DNA of 64,000 nt from Afipia clevelandensis ATCC 49720 (GCF_000336555.1 NZ_KB375281.1:1344713-1408712), one strand, 5' to 3'; shown: positions 48,487 to 57,939, numbered from the stretch's first letter. Numbers and translations: made by a program. Notes: a model not told the origin generated them from the letters alone.

Positions 48487-48539
48487 TTCTCAATTCATGA
48501 ATAATGAATAATCGAGAACAAGATATTCTCGATTGAGAA
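48487..48539. promoter_or_regulatory. LysR-type operator cluster between the MFS and LysR genes
   Basis: Four copies of the half-site TTCTCRATT (or its complement) lie in 53 bases: TTCTCAATT (48487), AATCGAGAA (48510), TTCTCGATT (48526) and ATTGAGAA (48532). The two central copies form a perfect 9-bp inverted repeat with 7-base spacing. This fits recognition and activation sites of the adjacent LysR regulator. Confidence 0.6.
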
Positions 48540-48568
48540 ACATCACAATTCCCTCACGGGAGACCGCA

Positions 48569-49456
48569 ATGAATTTTGCCGATTTGCAGATTTTCAAAAC
48601 CGTCGTGGATGAAGGCGGCATCGTCAAGGCGGCGCGCAAGCTGCATCGCGTGCCATCGAACATCACCACCCGCATCAAGCAGCTTGAAGCCTCGGTCGGC
48701 ATTCCGTTGTTCCACCGCGACCGGCAGCGGCTGCACCTGTCGCCGAGCGGCGAATTGCTGCTGGGCTATGCCGCGCGCCTTATCGACCTGTCAGAAGAGG
48801 CACGTCATGCCGTATCGGGCACCGCGCCGCAGGGCGTGCTCAAGCTCGGCGCGCTGGAAAGCACGACGGCCAGCCGCCTGCCCGGCCTGCTGTCGGAATT
48901 TCACCGGCGTTATCCCGATGTGCGGCTCGAACTCACCACCGGGACCAACGATGCCCTGGTGAAGGCCGTCACCGAACGCCAGATCGACGCTGCCTTTATA
49001 GCGGAACGTCCGTCATCGCGCCTGCTGGCCCACATGCCGGTGTTTCGTGAACGGCTGACGGTCATCTCCAGCCCAGGCGAGGGCCCGATCAAGACCTCAC
49101 GCGATGCCGACGGGCAAAGCCTGATCGCCTTTCCCGACGGCTGCGCCTATCGCCGTTCCCTGCAGCGCTGGCTGAGACGCGACAGCCTGACCACCTCGCG
49201 GGTGCTGGAACTGAGCTCCTATCACGCCATCGTCGCCTGCGTCGCCGCAGGCGCCGGCATCGCCCTGATGCCAGAGGCGGTGCTGGACGCCATGCCGCAC
49301 GCGAATGTGCGGCGTAACCGCATTCCGCGCTCGCAAAGCGACATCGTCACGCCGCTGATCTGGCGCAAGGGCGAGATGTCGCCACCGGTTCTGGCTTTGC
49401 GGACGCTGGTGGCGTCGATGGCAGCCGGCAAAGGCCGGGGAAAGCGGAGTTCTTGA
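48569..49456 (+). CDS. LysR-family transcriptional regulator
   Basis: The 295-residue protein has the LysR N-terminal wHTH: MNFADLQIFKTVVDEGGIVK, then AARKLHRVPSNITTRIKQLE and IPLFHRDRQRLHLSPSGELL. This is followed by a periplasmic-binding-protein-like effector domain from about residue 90 (GVLKLGALESTTASRLPGLL). The ATG at 48569 has a GGGAG ribosome-binding site. It is divergent from the MFS gene, with an operator cluster between them. It resembles PtrR-like regulators in its first helix, but the effector is unknown. Confidence 0.92.
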   Translation: MNFADLQIFKTVVDEGGIVKAARKLHRVPSNITTRIKQLEASVGIPLFHRDRQRLHLSPSGELLLGYAARLIDLSEEARHAVSGTAPQGVLKLGALESTTASRLPGLLSEFHRRYPDVRLELTTGTNDALVKAVTERQIDAAFIAERPSSRLLAHMPVFRERLTVISSPGEGPIKTSRDADGQSLIAFPDGCAYRRSLQRWLRRDSLTTSRVLELSSYHAIVACVAAGAGIALMPEAVLDAMPHANVRRNRIPRSQSDIVTPLIWRKGEMSPPVLALRTLVASMAAGKGRGKRSS

Positions 49457-49525
49457 GGCAGACCCGGCCTGTCCGCCGCCGCCTCCCGCTTTGCAATTTC
49501 AGCGTCGCGCGTGATAAGCGGAGCC

Positions 49526-50017
49526 ATGCCTGCATCCATCCTGCCACTGATCGAAGCCGCCGCGCACTGGCCTGAACGAGGCGCCCTGATCGGGCTGGAC
49601 CTCGGCACCAAGACCATCGGCGTCGCCGTGTCGGATCCCGACCGCAAACTCGCGACGGGCATCGAAACCATCCAGCGCAAGACATTTACCGCCGATGCCG
49701 CCCGGCTGCTGGCCCTGTCCGGCGAGCGTCAGGTGGTCGGCTTCATTCTCGGGCTGCCAATCAACATGGACGGCAGCGAAGGCCCCCGCGCGCAATCGAC
49801 CCGCGCCTTCGCCCGCAACTTCGCGCGGCAAACCGAACTCGCCATCGGGCTGTGGGACGAGCGCCTCTCGACCGTCGCCGTCGAGCGCGAATTGATCGGG
49901 ATGGACATGAGCCGCGCCAAACGCGCCAAGGTGATCGACGAACACGCGGCGATCTTCATTCTGCAGGGCGCGCTGGACCGGCTCGCCACCTTGCGCAAGA
50001 CGTCCGGGGACAATTGA
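49526..50017 (+). CDS. ruvX: RNase H-fold pre-16S rRNA nuclease / Holliday junction resolvase-like YqgF
   Basis: YqgF (RuvX) matures the 5' end of 16S rRNA and was first proposed as an alternative Holliday resolvase. The 163-residue protein has the RNase H-like first strand GALIGLDLGTKTIGVAVSDP (residues about 19-38, with the catalytic Asp). The second motif is VVGFILGLPINMDGSEGPRA, then LWDERLSTVAVERELI near 110, and AKVIDEHAAIFILQGALD near 135. The ATG at 49526 has GGAG upstream; an in-frame GTG at 49511 is weaker. It is followed after 3 bases by the AEC transporter gene. Confidence 0.94.
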   Translation: MPASILPLIEAAAHWPERGALIGLDLGTKTIGVAVSDPDRKLATGIETIQRKTFTADAARLLALSGERQVVGFILGLPINMDGSEGPRAQSTRAFARNFARQTELAIGLWDERLSTVAVERELIGMDMSRAKRAKVIDEHAAIFILQGALDRLATLRKTSGDN

Positions 50018-50020
50018 GCG

Positions 50021-50947
50021 ATGCTGACGATCATTGCGGCCATCGTGCCGATCTTTCTGCTGATCGTGACGGGTTTCGCCCTGCGCCGCAGTCTCCTGAA
50101 AGAAGAGTCACACTGGGTCGGCACCGAGCTGCTGGTTTACTATGTGCTGTTCCCCGCCCTGTTGTTCCGTACTCTCGCCCGCGCCAAACTCTCGGACGTT
50201 CCGCTATTCGGAGTGGGCGGCGCGCTGCTGATCGCCGTTCTGTTGATGGCTGCGCTGTGCCTCGCGCTTCGCCCGCTCCTGATGCAGCGGCTCCATGTCA
50301 GCGGCCCGTCGTTCACCTCGATTTTCCAGTGCTCCTGCCGCTGGCAGACCTACGTCGCGCTCGCGGTGGCGGGAAACCTGTATGGCGACGTCGGATTGAC
50401 CCTCGCTTCGGTCGCGATGGTCGCGATGATCCCCGTCCTGAACATCATGGCGGTCTGGGTGCTGGCGCATTACGCCGCGCCCACCCGCCTGTCATGGGGA
50501 CAAATTCTTCTGACCATCGCGCGAAACCCTTTCATCTGGGCGTGCGGACTGGGGCTCGCGGCCAATCTGATCGGCCTGAAATTTCCAACATGGATTGACG
50601 ATTTCATCGACGCGCTCGGGCGCTCCTCGCTCGCGCTCGGCCTGCTGGTGGTCGGCGCGGGACTTCAGCTCAGGGGCGTTCTGCGGCCCGATCCGCCCGC
50701 GATGCTGTCCTGCTTTCTCAAGCTGATTGTCATGCCGGCGATGGCGATCTCGCTTGGCCTCGCATTCGGATTGTCGGGCACAAATCTGGCGGTCGTTGCC
50801 TGTTGCTCGTCGGTGCCAACTGCCTCGAGCGCCTACGTCCTGGCCCGGCAGATGGGCGGCGACGCGCCCCTCGTTGCGGAAATCCTGACGCTGCAGACCG
50901 CGCTGGCAATCATCACCATGCCGATCGCCATCGCGCTGGTGACCTAG
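50021..50947 (+). CDS. AEC (auxin efflux carrier) family transporter
   Basis: The 308-residue protein has ten hydrophobic helices of the AEC/bile-acid-transporter fold. Examples are MLTIIAAIVPIFLLIVTGFALRR at the start, LLVYYVLFPALLFRTLAR near residue 35, and ALGRSSLALGLLVVGAGLQLRG near 203, the conserved segment near the crossing helices. Substrates of bacterial members include malonate and other dicarboxylates; none can be assigned here. The start is 3 bases after ruvX, so the two are probably co-transcribed. It converges on a CPBP protease gene with a 3-base gap. Confidence 0.9.
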   Translation: MLTIIAAIVPIFLLIVTGFALRRSLLKEESHWVGTELLVYYVLFPALLFRTLARAKLSDVPLFGVGGALLIAVLLMAALCLALRPLLMQRLHVSGPSFTSIFQCSCRWQTYVALAVAGNLYGDVGLTLASVAMVAMIPVLNIMAVWVLAHYAAPTRLSWGQILLTIARNPFIWACGLGLAANLIGLKFPTWIDDFIDALGRSSLALGLLVVGAGLQLRGVLRPDPPAMLSCFLKLIVMPAMAISLGLAFGLSGTNLAVVACCSSVPTASSAYVLARQMGGDAPLVAEILTLQTALAIITMPIAIALVT

Positions 50948-50950
50948 ACT

Positions 50951-51736
50951 TCACGAATTATTCGCCAGCCAGATCGTCTGAACCGTTGCCGCGAGATTGT
51001 TGAGCCCGTGCAGCACCACGGTCAGCCATGTCGAATTGCTGGCATAGCGCAGATAGCCGAACAGCAGTCCGATGGAGAATATCTGGGCCAGGAAGAACCA
51101 GTTGTACTGCAGGTGCATCATGGTCCAAACCGCCGCCGACAGCACGATCGCGCCAGCGGGCCGCAGGAACGATTCCGACCAGCCGCGATAAAGAAACCCG
51201 CGCGCGAAAAATTCCTCGGTGATCGGCGCGATCACGCAGAACGCAATCACCAGAAGCCACAGCGCGCCATCGGCCCGCGCGGTCTTGAGCACCTCCATCA
51301 TGAATCCCGGCGAGGACTCCCGCCCTGCCACGCGGCTGATGACCTCCCACGCCATCATCAGCGCAATCAGAGCGGCAACGCCGATGACCATCATCTTCCA
51401 TGACGGCCAGCGCAGCGCCAGATAGTCCGCAAACGGCGTCCGTGACAGCCGCGTAGCGATCCAGAGCACAATGAGAATGGCCGGAAGTCCCATGATGACG
51501 GATAGCGAGATAATGCGCCCGTTCGACATCAGCGCTACCATTGCACTGCTTCCGAGGGCATCGCCATTCGTGAGCAGGAACCACACCACCACCGTGAGCT
51601 GCCCCACGAACATCGCACCGAACAGAGCGAGGCCCCACAGACTGGTGCCGATGAATTTCCAGACTCGCGGCTCGCGGCTTTTGCCTGGCGGCGACAGGGG
51701 CACAGAGCCGGCGGGGATTTCGTCGGCAGCGGTCAT
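50951..51736 (-). CDS. CPBP-family intramembrane glutamic endopeptidase
   Basis: The 261-residue membrane protein is of the CPBP (CAAX protease/Abi) type. Seven to eight helices include the motif 1 ITEEFFARGFLYRG near residue 177 (paired Glu and Arg), motif 2 VWTMMHLQYNWFF near 206 (His), and motif 3 VLHGLNNLAAT near 243 (His and Asn). These are the catalytic residues of Rce1-like enzymes. Roles in bacteria range from peptide processing to bacteriocin self-immunity; no clue to a substrate exists here. The first 30 residues are cytoplasmic and Pro-rich. Confidence 0.9.
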   Translation of the reverse strand: MTAADEIPAGSVPLSPPGKSREPRVWKFIGTSLWGLALFGAMFVGQLTVVVWFLLTNGDALGSSAMVALMSNGRIISLSVIMGLPAILIVLWIATRLSRTPFADYLALRWPSWKMMVIGVAALIALMMAWEVISRVAGRESSPGFMMEVLKTARADGALWLLVIAFCVIAPITEEFFARGFLYRGWSESFLRPAGAIVLSAAVWTMMHLQYNWFFLAQIFSIGLLFGYLRYASNSTWLTVVLHGLNNLAATVQTIWLANNS

Positions 51737-51836
51737 GAGGTCATCTCCGGTTCATCGTTTGAAGCGGATTCTGGCGATCACTCCTTAACGATCCATTCCG
51801 CGATTGCCTGCGAAACGATGCAAGATTCGGACACGA

Positions 51837-53486
51837 TTATGCCGGCAGCGCGCGGTCCAGCAGGCCGCGAATATCCCGGTCGGCAAGATCGACCGCGCCG
51901 TAGAGATTACCGTGATCCGCGGCAAGCCTTGTCGCGGCGAACAGTTCGGCATGCTTCGGCGAGACCTCATTGAGCGCTGCTGCCGCCGCGACCAGCGCCA
52001 GCTTCTCGACGGCCAGCCGCGCGACACGCTCGGCGTCCGGCTGGCGGAACGATTTTGCGATGAAGCCGACGGCTTCGACCACGCCCGACAGGCCTTTGGT
52101 TTGCTCCACAAGACCGCGCAACACATCCGCCGCCGCATCGGCTTCGCGCGACAGCGCACGCAGCACGTCGAGGCACATCACGTTGCCCGAACCTTCCCAG
52201 ATCGCGTTGACCGGCGACTCGCGGTAATGCCGCGCGAGGATGCCCTCCTCGACGTAACCGTTGCCGCCGAGGCACTCCATCGCCTCATAAAGAAATCCCG
52301 GGGCGCTCTTGCAGGTCCAGTATTTCACCACCGGCGTCAGCAACCGCATGTAAGCGGCTTCCGCCTTGTCGTGCGGCGCGCGGTCGAATGAACGGCACAG
52401 CCGCATCACCAGCGCGGTCGAGACTTCGACATGCAACGCCATGTCGGCCAGCACGCTGCGCATCAGCGGCTGATCCGCCAGATGTTTCTGGAACACGCTG
52501 CGATGGCGTGCGTGATGCAGCGCATGCGCAAGCCCCGAACGCATCAAGCCCGCGGAGGCCAGCGAGCAATCCTGCCTCGTCAGCGACACCATCTGAATAA
52601 TGGTGGGAACACCGCGCCCCTCCTCACCGAGACGCAGCGCATAGGCATTTTCGAACACCACTTCGGACGACGCATTGGAGCGATTGCCGAGCTTGTCCTT
52701 GAGCCGCTGGAAATGAATTCCGTTCACCGATCCGTCCGGCGCGAAGCGCGGCATAAAGAAACAGGTCAGTCCGCCCTCGACCTGCGCAAGAACGAGAAAC
52801 GCATCGCACATCGGCGCCGACATGAACCATTTGTGGCCCGTGATCCTATAGGCATCGCCGTCGCGCGCCGCGCGGGTGATGTTGGCGCGCACATCGGTGC
52901 CGCCCTGCTTCTCGGTCATGCCCATGCCCATGGTCATGCCGCGCTTGGTCCACCATGGCGCGAAAGTTGGATCGTAGCTGCGGCTGCCGAGCACCGGCAT
53001 CACCTTGGCGCGCAGCCCCGGATCGACCGACAGCGCGCCGACCGCGGCGCGGGTCATGGTGATCGGGCACAGATGTCCGGTCTCGACCTGCGACGCGATG
53101 AAGAACTTCGCGCCGCGCACCACTTCGGACGAGCCGCCCGCTGTTTCGCCCTTCTCATTCCAGGTGGAATTGTGAATGCCAGCATGGGCGCTGTGTGCCA
53201 TCAGTTCATGATAGGCCGGATGGAATTCGACCTCGTCACGGCGGAAGCCGCGCGAGTCATATGTGTTCAGCTTCGGCGTATTCTCGTTGGCAAGGCGGCC
53301 GCGCTGCGCCATCGCCGCCGAACCCCAGTGCCTGCCAAAATCGGCAAGCTCCGCGCCGGCTCCCTTGCTTCCGTTGACAGCGACGGCCTCCGCGAGCGCG
53401 CTGTCGAGCGTGAACAGGTCGACATCCTCGAACGGAGGAGACTGGTTGAAAACGTCAGTCGTTGGAGAGAGAGATGATTGCGCCAT
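51837..53486 (-). CDS. AidB-like acyl-CoA dehydrogenase family protein
   Basis: This is an FAD-binding acyl-CoA dehydrogenase-fold protein closest to AidB, an alkylation-response protein. The 549-residue length matches AidB (about 540) rather than the usual 390 of metabolic enzymes. It begins with the AidB-like VFNQSPPFEDVDLFTLD. The flavin region is GMTEKQGGTDVRANIT near residue 187, and the segment ECLGGNGYVEEGILARHYRE near 399 is family-typical. The C-terminal domain of about 100 residues is AidB-specific. It is read alone on the minus strand. Whether it responds to DNA alkylation here is unknown; I see no Ada box upstream. Confidence 0.9.
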   Translation of the reverse strand: MAQSSLSPTTDVFNQSPPFEDVDLFTLDSALAEAVAVNGSKGAGAELADFGRHWGSAAMAQRGRLANENTPKLNTYDSRGFRRDEVEFHPAYHELMAHSAHAGIHNSTWNEKGETAGGSSEVVRGAKFFIASQVETGHLCPITMTRAAVGALSVDPGLRAKVMPVLGSRSYDPTFAPWWTKRGMTMGMGMTEKQGGTDVRANITRAARDGDAYRITGHKWFMSAPMCDAFLVLAQVEGGLTCFFMPRFAPDGSVNGIHFQRLKDKLGNRSNASSEVVFENAYALRLGEEGRGVPTIIQMVSLTRQDCSLASAGLMRSGLAHALHHARHRSVFQKHLADQPLMRSVLADMALHVEVSTALVMRLCRSFDRAPHDKAEAAYMRLLTPVVKYWTCKSAPGFLYEAMECLGGNGYVEEGILARHYRESPVNAIWEGSGNVMCLDVLRALSREADAAADVLRGLVEQTKGLSGVVEAVGFIAKSFRQPDAERVARLAVEKLALVAAAAALNEVSPKHAELFAATRLAADHGNLYGAVDLADRDIRGLLDRALPA

Positions 53487-53551
53487 GAGCCGTTCCCGAA
53501 AATGAGAACGGCAGGCTATACCGGAACGCGATGCGTTTCACGCAACTTCCG

Positions 53552-53818
53552 TCAGGAGATATTGCGCGGCCCTTTCCGCCCCTGGAGGTCCTTGCCCTGC
53601 GGAAGGTCATCGTAGCCGCGGCGGCTGGAGTAGAAAGTCAGCGCCATTAATCCGCAGCCGATGACCAGCGAGAAGAAAATCCCGAGCCCCATGGCGATGT
53701 AGCCATGGACCGACATCTCCACATCCGCATGTGACACCCAGCCCTGCCACGCCCACCATATTGTGGCGGCCAGAATGGCCAGAAGAACTGCCGTAACTGC
53801 GATACCGCCTCTACTCAT
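53552..53818 (-). CDS. Small two-helix membrane protein
   Basis: The 88-residue protein has two membrane helices: GGIAVTAVLLAILAATIWWA (residues 4-23) and GYIAMGLGIFFSLVIGCGLM (about 40-59). Between them is a short loop with an acidic patch, and after them a basic, hydrophilic tail rich in Gly/Arg/Lys. I chose the ATG at 53818, with AAAGG upstream; longer in-frame starts up to 53896 exist. Such double-helix proteins are common in Rhizobiales, and the function is unknown. A VanX-like gene lies upstream on the same strand. Confidence 0.75.
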   Translation of the reverse strand: MSRGGIAVTAVLLAILAATIWWAWQGWVSHADVEMSVHGYIAMGLGIFFSLVIGCGLMALTFYSSRRGYDDLPQGKDLQGRKGPRNIS

Positions 53819-53914
53819 GACGAGGCCTTTCTGCATCGCGCGGCCATGAGCGCGCGCCTGCACGCTGGAAACTATGACCGTGCGGCGGGAATTCAAGACC
53901 GCATCCGCGGGCCA

Positions 53915-54676
53915 CTATCGCGCCGTCACCGGAAAATCGAATGCGGTGTTTCCGGGTGACGGCATCGAGAAGTGCCACCATTCCAGCCGGTAATTGACAA
54001 AGCCCTGTTTCGCCATCGCATTCACGAGGATCTGGCGCCATTTGCGCTGCTGCAGCGTAATCGATTTCGAGTCTGTATGCGCGACGTCGTCGGAACAATC
54101 GTAACCGGTGCCCATGTCTACGCTATTGTCCGGCGCGCGAAGGCGCTGCGGCCCGGTGCAATCGGCATAATCGGCCTTCGGATCGAATGGCGCGGCCTTC
54201 GCGGCAGGCATCTGAACCAGCGTAAGGTCTACCGCCTTGCCGGTGGAATGCCCGGAATGTCTTGCGACATAGCCAAGCCGGAACAGGTCCGCCTTGCGCA
54301 TTTTCGGATTATAGCGCCGCTGCGCCGGTGTCTCCTTGCCATCCTGCGCCCACGCATACATGTCGTCGACCGCGCGCTGCGGGCGATAGCAGTCGTACAT
54401 TTTCAGCGACAGGCCCCGCGGCCTCAGATCATCCTGCACGCGCTTGAGCGCAGCGCCGACGCTGCGCGTGACAATGCACGCTCCAGCTTCGTAACCGTTC
54501 AGCACGCGCCCGACAAAATTGTTCGCCGTGGCATAGCGCATGTCCTGCACGATGGTCGGATCAACATCGCGCAGATGGACGAAATCGGGAGGCAGCGGCT
54601 GGGCTGCCAATCCGGAACCCGCAATCAGACCGAGTAAACCGGTCGCCGCGGAAATCATTGTTCGCATCGCATTCAA
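53915..54676 (-). CDS. D-Ala-D-Ala dipeptidase, M15 family (VanX/DdpX-like)
   Basis: This is an exported zinc dipeptidase that splits D-Ala-D-Ala. The 253-residue precursor has a signal peptide (MISAATGLLGLIAGSGLAAQ). The M15D motifs are all present: YDCYRPQRAVDDM near residue 94 (Arg), SGHSTGKAVDLTL near 140 (zinc His and Asp), and RLEWWHFSM near 231 (catalytic Glu and third zinc His). Proteins like this recycle cell-wall peptides in Gram-negatives. With no VanA/VanH neighbours, glycopeptide resistance is not indicated. Confidence 0.92.
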   Translation of the reverse strand: MNAMRTMISAATGLLGLIAGSGLAAQPLPPDFVHLRDVDPTIVQDMRYATANNFVGRVLNGYEAGACIVTRSVGAALKRVQDDLRPRGLSLKMYDCYRPQRAVDDMYAWAQDGKETPAQRRYNPKMRKADLFRLGYVARHSGHSTGKAVDLTLVQMPAAKAAPFDPKADYADCTGPQRLRAPDNSVDMGTGYDCSDDVAHTDSKSITLQQRKWRQILVNAMAKQGFVNYRLEWWHFSMPSPGNTAFDFPVTAR

Positions 54677-54686
54677 TATCCAGGTT

Positions 54687-54770
54687 CGTCATGGCCGGAC
54701 TTGTTCCGGCGCTCCACGCCTGAGCAACATCGCAGAGGCGTGGATGCGCGGCATAAAGCCGGGCATGACG
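54687..54770. repeat. Dispersed palindromic repeat, family C
   Basis: The arms CGTCATGGCCGGACTTGTTC and AAAGCCGGGCATGACG, with CCACGCC/GGCGTGG inside, form an 84-base imperfect inverted repeat between the VanX-like gene and pyrB. This is a repeat type I associate with Bradyrhizobium relatives. One copy is seen here. Confidence 0.75.
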
Positions 54771-54912
54771 GCGATGGGACCATCGACGCCCCTTCGCCAT
54801 TTTAGCCAAAATCCGACGTATTTACCCTGCCCGGACATCAGCGGGGGAAAACTCCGCGTGGGCCGAATCCGCCTTGCTCCGCCGGGCAAGTCTGCCTATA
54901 GCTCTTGCTTTA

Positions 54913-55866
54913 ATGACAACCGCATCGAAATCGAGTTTCGTCCTCGGACACCGGCATTTGCTGGGCATCGAGGGCCTTTCCGTGGCCGACATCACCGGCC
55001 TTCTGGACCTTTCCGAAGAGTTCGTCGAACTGAACCGGCAGGTGGACAAGAAGCGCACCAACCTGCGCGGCCGGACCCAGGTCAACCTGTTCTTCGAGGC
55101 CTCCACGCGCACCCAGTCCTCGTTCGAAATCGCGGGCAAGCGGCTCGGCGCCGACGTGATGAACATGTCGGTGGCGTCCTCCTCGATCCGCAAGGGCGAG
55201 ACGCTGATGGACACCGCGGTGACCCTCAACGCCATGCATCCGGATATTCTGGTGGTACGCCATCATGCCTCCGGCGCGGTGGAACTGCTGGCGCAGAAGG
55301 TCGACGGCTCGGTCATCAATGCCGGCGACGGCGCGCACGAGCACCCGACGCAGGCCCTGCTGGACGCGCTGACCATCCGCCGCAACAAGGGCCATATCGA
55401 AGGCCTGCTGGTGGCCATCTGCGGCGACGTGCTGCATTCGCGGGTTGCGCGTTCCAACATCATCCTGCTGAACACGATGGGCGCGCGCGTTCGCGTGGTC
55501 GCGCCCTCCACGCTGCTGCCGCCAGGAATCGAACGCATGGGCGTCGAGGTGGCGCGCGACATGCGCGAGGGACTCGATGGCGCGGACATCGTGATGATGC
55601 TGCGCCTGCAGCGCGAGCGCATGAACGGCTCGTTCGTGCCGTCAAGTTCGGAGTATTTCCAGTACTATGGTCTTGACCAGAAGAAACTCGATTATGCCAA
55701 GCCGAGTGCGCTGGTCATGCATCCGGGCCCGATGAACAGAGGCGTCGAGATCGACTCCACCGTGGCGGACGGCGCGCAGTCGCTGATCCGCGAACAGGTC
55801 GAAATGGGTGTGGCGGTTCGCATGGCGGTGCTCGAAGCGCTCGCCCGCAACCTGCCTAACGCGTGA
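54913..55866 (+). CDS. pyrB: Aspartate carbamoyltransferase catalytic subunit
   Basis: PyrB makes carbamoyl-aspartate in de novo pyrimidine synthesis. The 317-residue protein has the carbamoyl-phosphate loop [20 protein letters not shown] (STRTR-like) near residue 59, [18 protein letters not shown] near 92, [14 protein letters not shown] (HPxQ) near 139, and [14 protein letters not shown] near 269. No pyrI follows, so this is the non-regulated or PyrC-associated type. The ATG at 54913 lacks a strong ribosome-binding site. Its stop overlaps the next start (GTGA), tying it to the following dihydroorotase-like gene. Confidence 0.96.
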   Translation: MTTASKSSFVLGHRHLLGIEGLSVADITGLLDLSEEFVELNRQVDKKRTNLRGRTQVNLFFEASTRTQSSFEIAGKRLGADVMNMSVASSSIRKGETLMDTAVTLNAMHPDILVVRHHASGAVELLAQKVDGSVINAGDGAHEHPTQALLDALTIRRNKGHIEGLLVAICGDVLHSRVARSNIILLNTMGARVRVVAPSTLLPPGIERMGVEVARDMREGLDGADIVMMLRLQRERMNGSFVPSSSEYFQYYGLDQKKLDYAKPSALVMHPGPMNRGVEIDSTVADGAQSLIREQVEMGVAVRMAVLEALARNLPNA

Positions 55867-57173
55867 AACACATGCGCACAGATCGCCGCCCCATCCTGCT
55901 CGCCAACGCCCGCCTGATCGACCCGGCCCGGAATATCGACAGTCCCGGCGACGTTCTGATCGCCGACGGCATGATCCGCGATGCCCGCCGCGGCATCGGC
56001 GCCGCCGGCGTGCCCGAGGGCACAGACATTATTAATTGCGCCGGCAAGGTCGTCGCTCCCGGCCTCGTCGATATGCGCGCCTTTGTCGGCGAGCCCGGCG
56101 CAGGCCACCGCGAGACCTTTGCCTCCGCCAGCCTTGCCGCGGCGGCCGGCGGCATCACCACCATTGTCTGCCAGCCAGACACCAAGCCGGTCATCGACAA
56201 CTCGGCGACAGTGGACTTCGTCCTGCGCCGCTCACGCGACACCGCGATCGTCAACATTCAGCCCATGGCCGCGCTGACCAAGGGGATGAACGGCGAGGAG
56301 ATGACCGAAATCGGCCTGCTCAAGGCGGCAGGTGCGGTCGCATTCACCGACGGCGACAAAAGCGTGATGAACGCGCTCGTGATGCGCCGCGCGTTGAGTT
56401 ACGCCCGCGATTTCGATGCGCTGATTGTCCATCACACCGAAGACCCCAACCTCGTCGGTGAAGGCGTGATGAATGAAAGTGAGTTTGCCTCGCGCATCGG
56501 GTTGATGGGTATCCCCAATGCATCGGAAGCCGTGGTGCTGGAGCGTGACATGCGCCTCGTGGCGCTAACCGGCGGCCGCTACCACGCGGCCTCCCTCACC
56601 TGCACCGACTCGCTCGATATCCTCAAGCGCGCCAAGGACTCCGGCCTGAACGTCAGCGCATCGGCCTCGATCAACCATCTGACGTTAAACGAGAACGACA
56701 TCGGTCCCTATCGTACCTTCCTGAAAGTGTCGCCTCCGCTGCGCACCGAAGCCGATCGCGTAGCACTGGTTTCGGCAGTTTCGTCCGGATTGATCGACGT
56801 CATCATGTCCGATCACAATCCGCAGGACGTCGAGGTGAAACGCCTGCCGTTCGCGGAAGCCGCCGCAGGCGCCATCGGCCTTGAAACCATGCTGTCGGCG
56901 GGCCTGCGCCTCGTTCACTCCGGCGAGGTCGATCTCAAGACGCTGATCCGCGCCATGTCGACGCGCCCGGCAGAACTGCTCGGCCTGCCCGGCGGCTCGC
57001 TGCGCCCCGGCTCGCCCGCCGACGTGATCGTGATCGACCTCGATACGCCATGGGTTCTCGATCCGGCGGACCTGAAATCGAAGTGCAAGAATACGCCGTT
57101 CGACGAAGCCCGGTTCAGCGGCCGCGTGGCACGCACCATCGTTGACGGACGCACCGTCTATGAACATGTTTAA
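55863..57173 (+). CDS. pyrX: Dihydroorotase-like protein lacking the zinc HxH motif (PyrC'/PyrX-type)
   Basis: The 436-residue amidohydrolase is clearly a class I dihydroorotase homologue: VVAPGLVDM near residue 63, [14 protein letters not shown] near 100, VHHTEDPNL near 189, and MSDHNPQD near 315. But the first metal motif DxHxH is gone: after LVD the sequence is MRAFVGEPG, with Arg and Phe where the two zinc His belong, and Gly for the substrate Arg. Later ligands (H191, D163, D317) persist. In Pseudomonas such inactive PyrC' subunits act as scaffolds for PyrB. It starts at GTG 55863 (or ATG 55872), overlapping pyrB by 4 bases. True dihydroorotase is presumably encoded elsewhere. Confidence 0.88.
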   Translation: MKHMRTDRRPILLANARLIDPARNIDSPGDVLIADGMIRDARRGIGAAGVPEGTDIINCAGKVVAPGLVDMRAFVGEPGAGHRETFASASLAAAAGGITTIVCQPDTKPVIDNSATVDFVLRRSRDTAIVNIQPMAALTKGMNGEEMTEIGLLKAAGAVAFTDGDKSVMNALVMRRALSYARDFDALIVHHTEDPNLVGEGVMNESEFASRIGLMGIPNASEAVVLERDMRLVALTGGRYHAASLTCTDSLDILKRAKDSGLNVSASASINHLTLNENDIGPYRTFLKVSPPLRTEADRVALVSAVSSGLIDVIMSDHNPQDVEVKRLPFAEAAAGAIGLETMLSAGLRLVHSGEVDLKTLIRAMSTRPAELLGLPGGSLRPGSPADVIVIDLDTPWVLDPADLKSKCKNTPFDEARFSGRVARTIVDGRTVYEHV

Positions 57174-57212
57174 GTGCGACTCGCCGCACTCAACCTGGAC
57201 ATGTGAGAGATC

Positions 57213-57824
57213 ATGAGCGGTTTTCTGACGGCCTTTGCCCTCAGCTTCGTGCTGGCCTTCCTGTTCGGCTATCTCTGCGGCTCGATTCCGTTTGGTCTGA
57301 TCCTGACCAAGCTCGCGGGCACGCAAGACCTCCGCTCGATCGGTTCGGGAAATATCGGCGCGACCAACGTGCTGCGCACCGGCAACAAGGGTCTCGCCGC
57401 AGCGACCTTGCTCGGCGACATGCTCAAGGGAACCATCGCCGTGATCGTCGCCGGGCATTTCGGTGGACCGAATGCCGCGATTGCCGCCGGCATCGGCGCG
57501 TTCGTCGGCCATCTTTTCCCGGTGTGGCTGAAATTCAAGGGCGGCAAAGGTGTCGCGACCTATATCGGCGTGCTGCTCGGCCTGTTCTGGCCCGCCGCGC
57601 TGGCGTTCTGCGCGATCTGGATCGCAGTCGCAGTGATCTTCCGCTATTCGTCGCTGGCAGCCCTGGTCGCAAGCCTGATTGTGCCGGTGATGCTGTTCTG
57701 GTCGCAGCATACGGCGCTCGCCGCTGTTTTCGCGCTCATGACCGCAGCGCTCTGGATCATGCACCGCGCCAATATTCAGCGGCTGATGAGCGGAACCGAG
57801 GGCAAGATCGGGAAGAAGGGGTAA
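57213..57824 (+). CDS. plsY: Acyl-phosphate glycerol-3-phosphate acyltransferase
   Basis: PlsY acylates glycerol-3-phosphate using acyl-phosphate, the first step of phospholipid synthesis, in the inner membrane. The 203-residue protein has about seven helices and the three family motifs: [14 protein letters not shown] with [12 protein letters not shown] (residues about 28-50), [18 protein letters not shown] (near 97), and the later membrane segment with [17 protein letters not shown] precedes the ATG. It follows pyrX by 39 bases and may be co-transcribed. Confidence 0.95.
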   Translation: MSGFLTAFALSFVLAFLFGYLCGSIPFGLILTKLAGTQDLRSIGSGNIGATNVLRTGNKGLAAATLLGDMLKGTIAVIVAGHFGGPNAAIAAGIGAFVGHLFPVWLKFKGGKGVATYIGVLLGLFWPAALAFCAIWIAVAVIFRYSSLAALVASLIVPVMLFWSQHTALAAVFALMTAALWIMHRANIQRLMSGTEGKIGKKG

Positions 57825-57939
57825 CTACCTCCTGCCGCGATCATCGCAACCGTCCTCCGCCCGGCGCGGTAAGGTTGAACGGTTAGGTTAAACCCGGGAA
57901 CAGGTTGCTCTCTTGCGCGCACCCGTTCAATGAAGCGGG

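Noticed and set aside
53915-54676. Vancomycin-resistance vanX
   Set aside because: The protein is a VanX-family dipeptidase, but no vanH, vanA, vanR or vanS is nearby and the organism is Gram-negative; a cell-wall recycling role is more likely.
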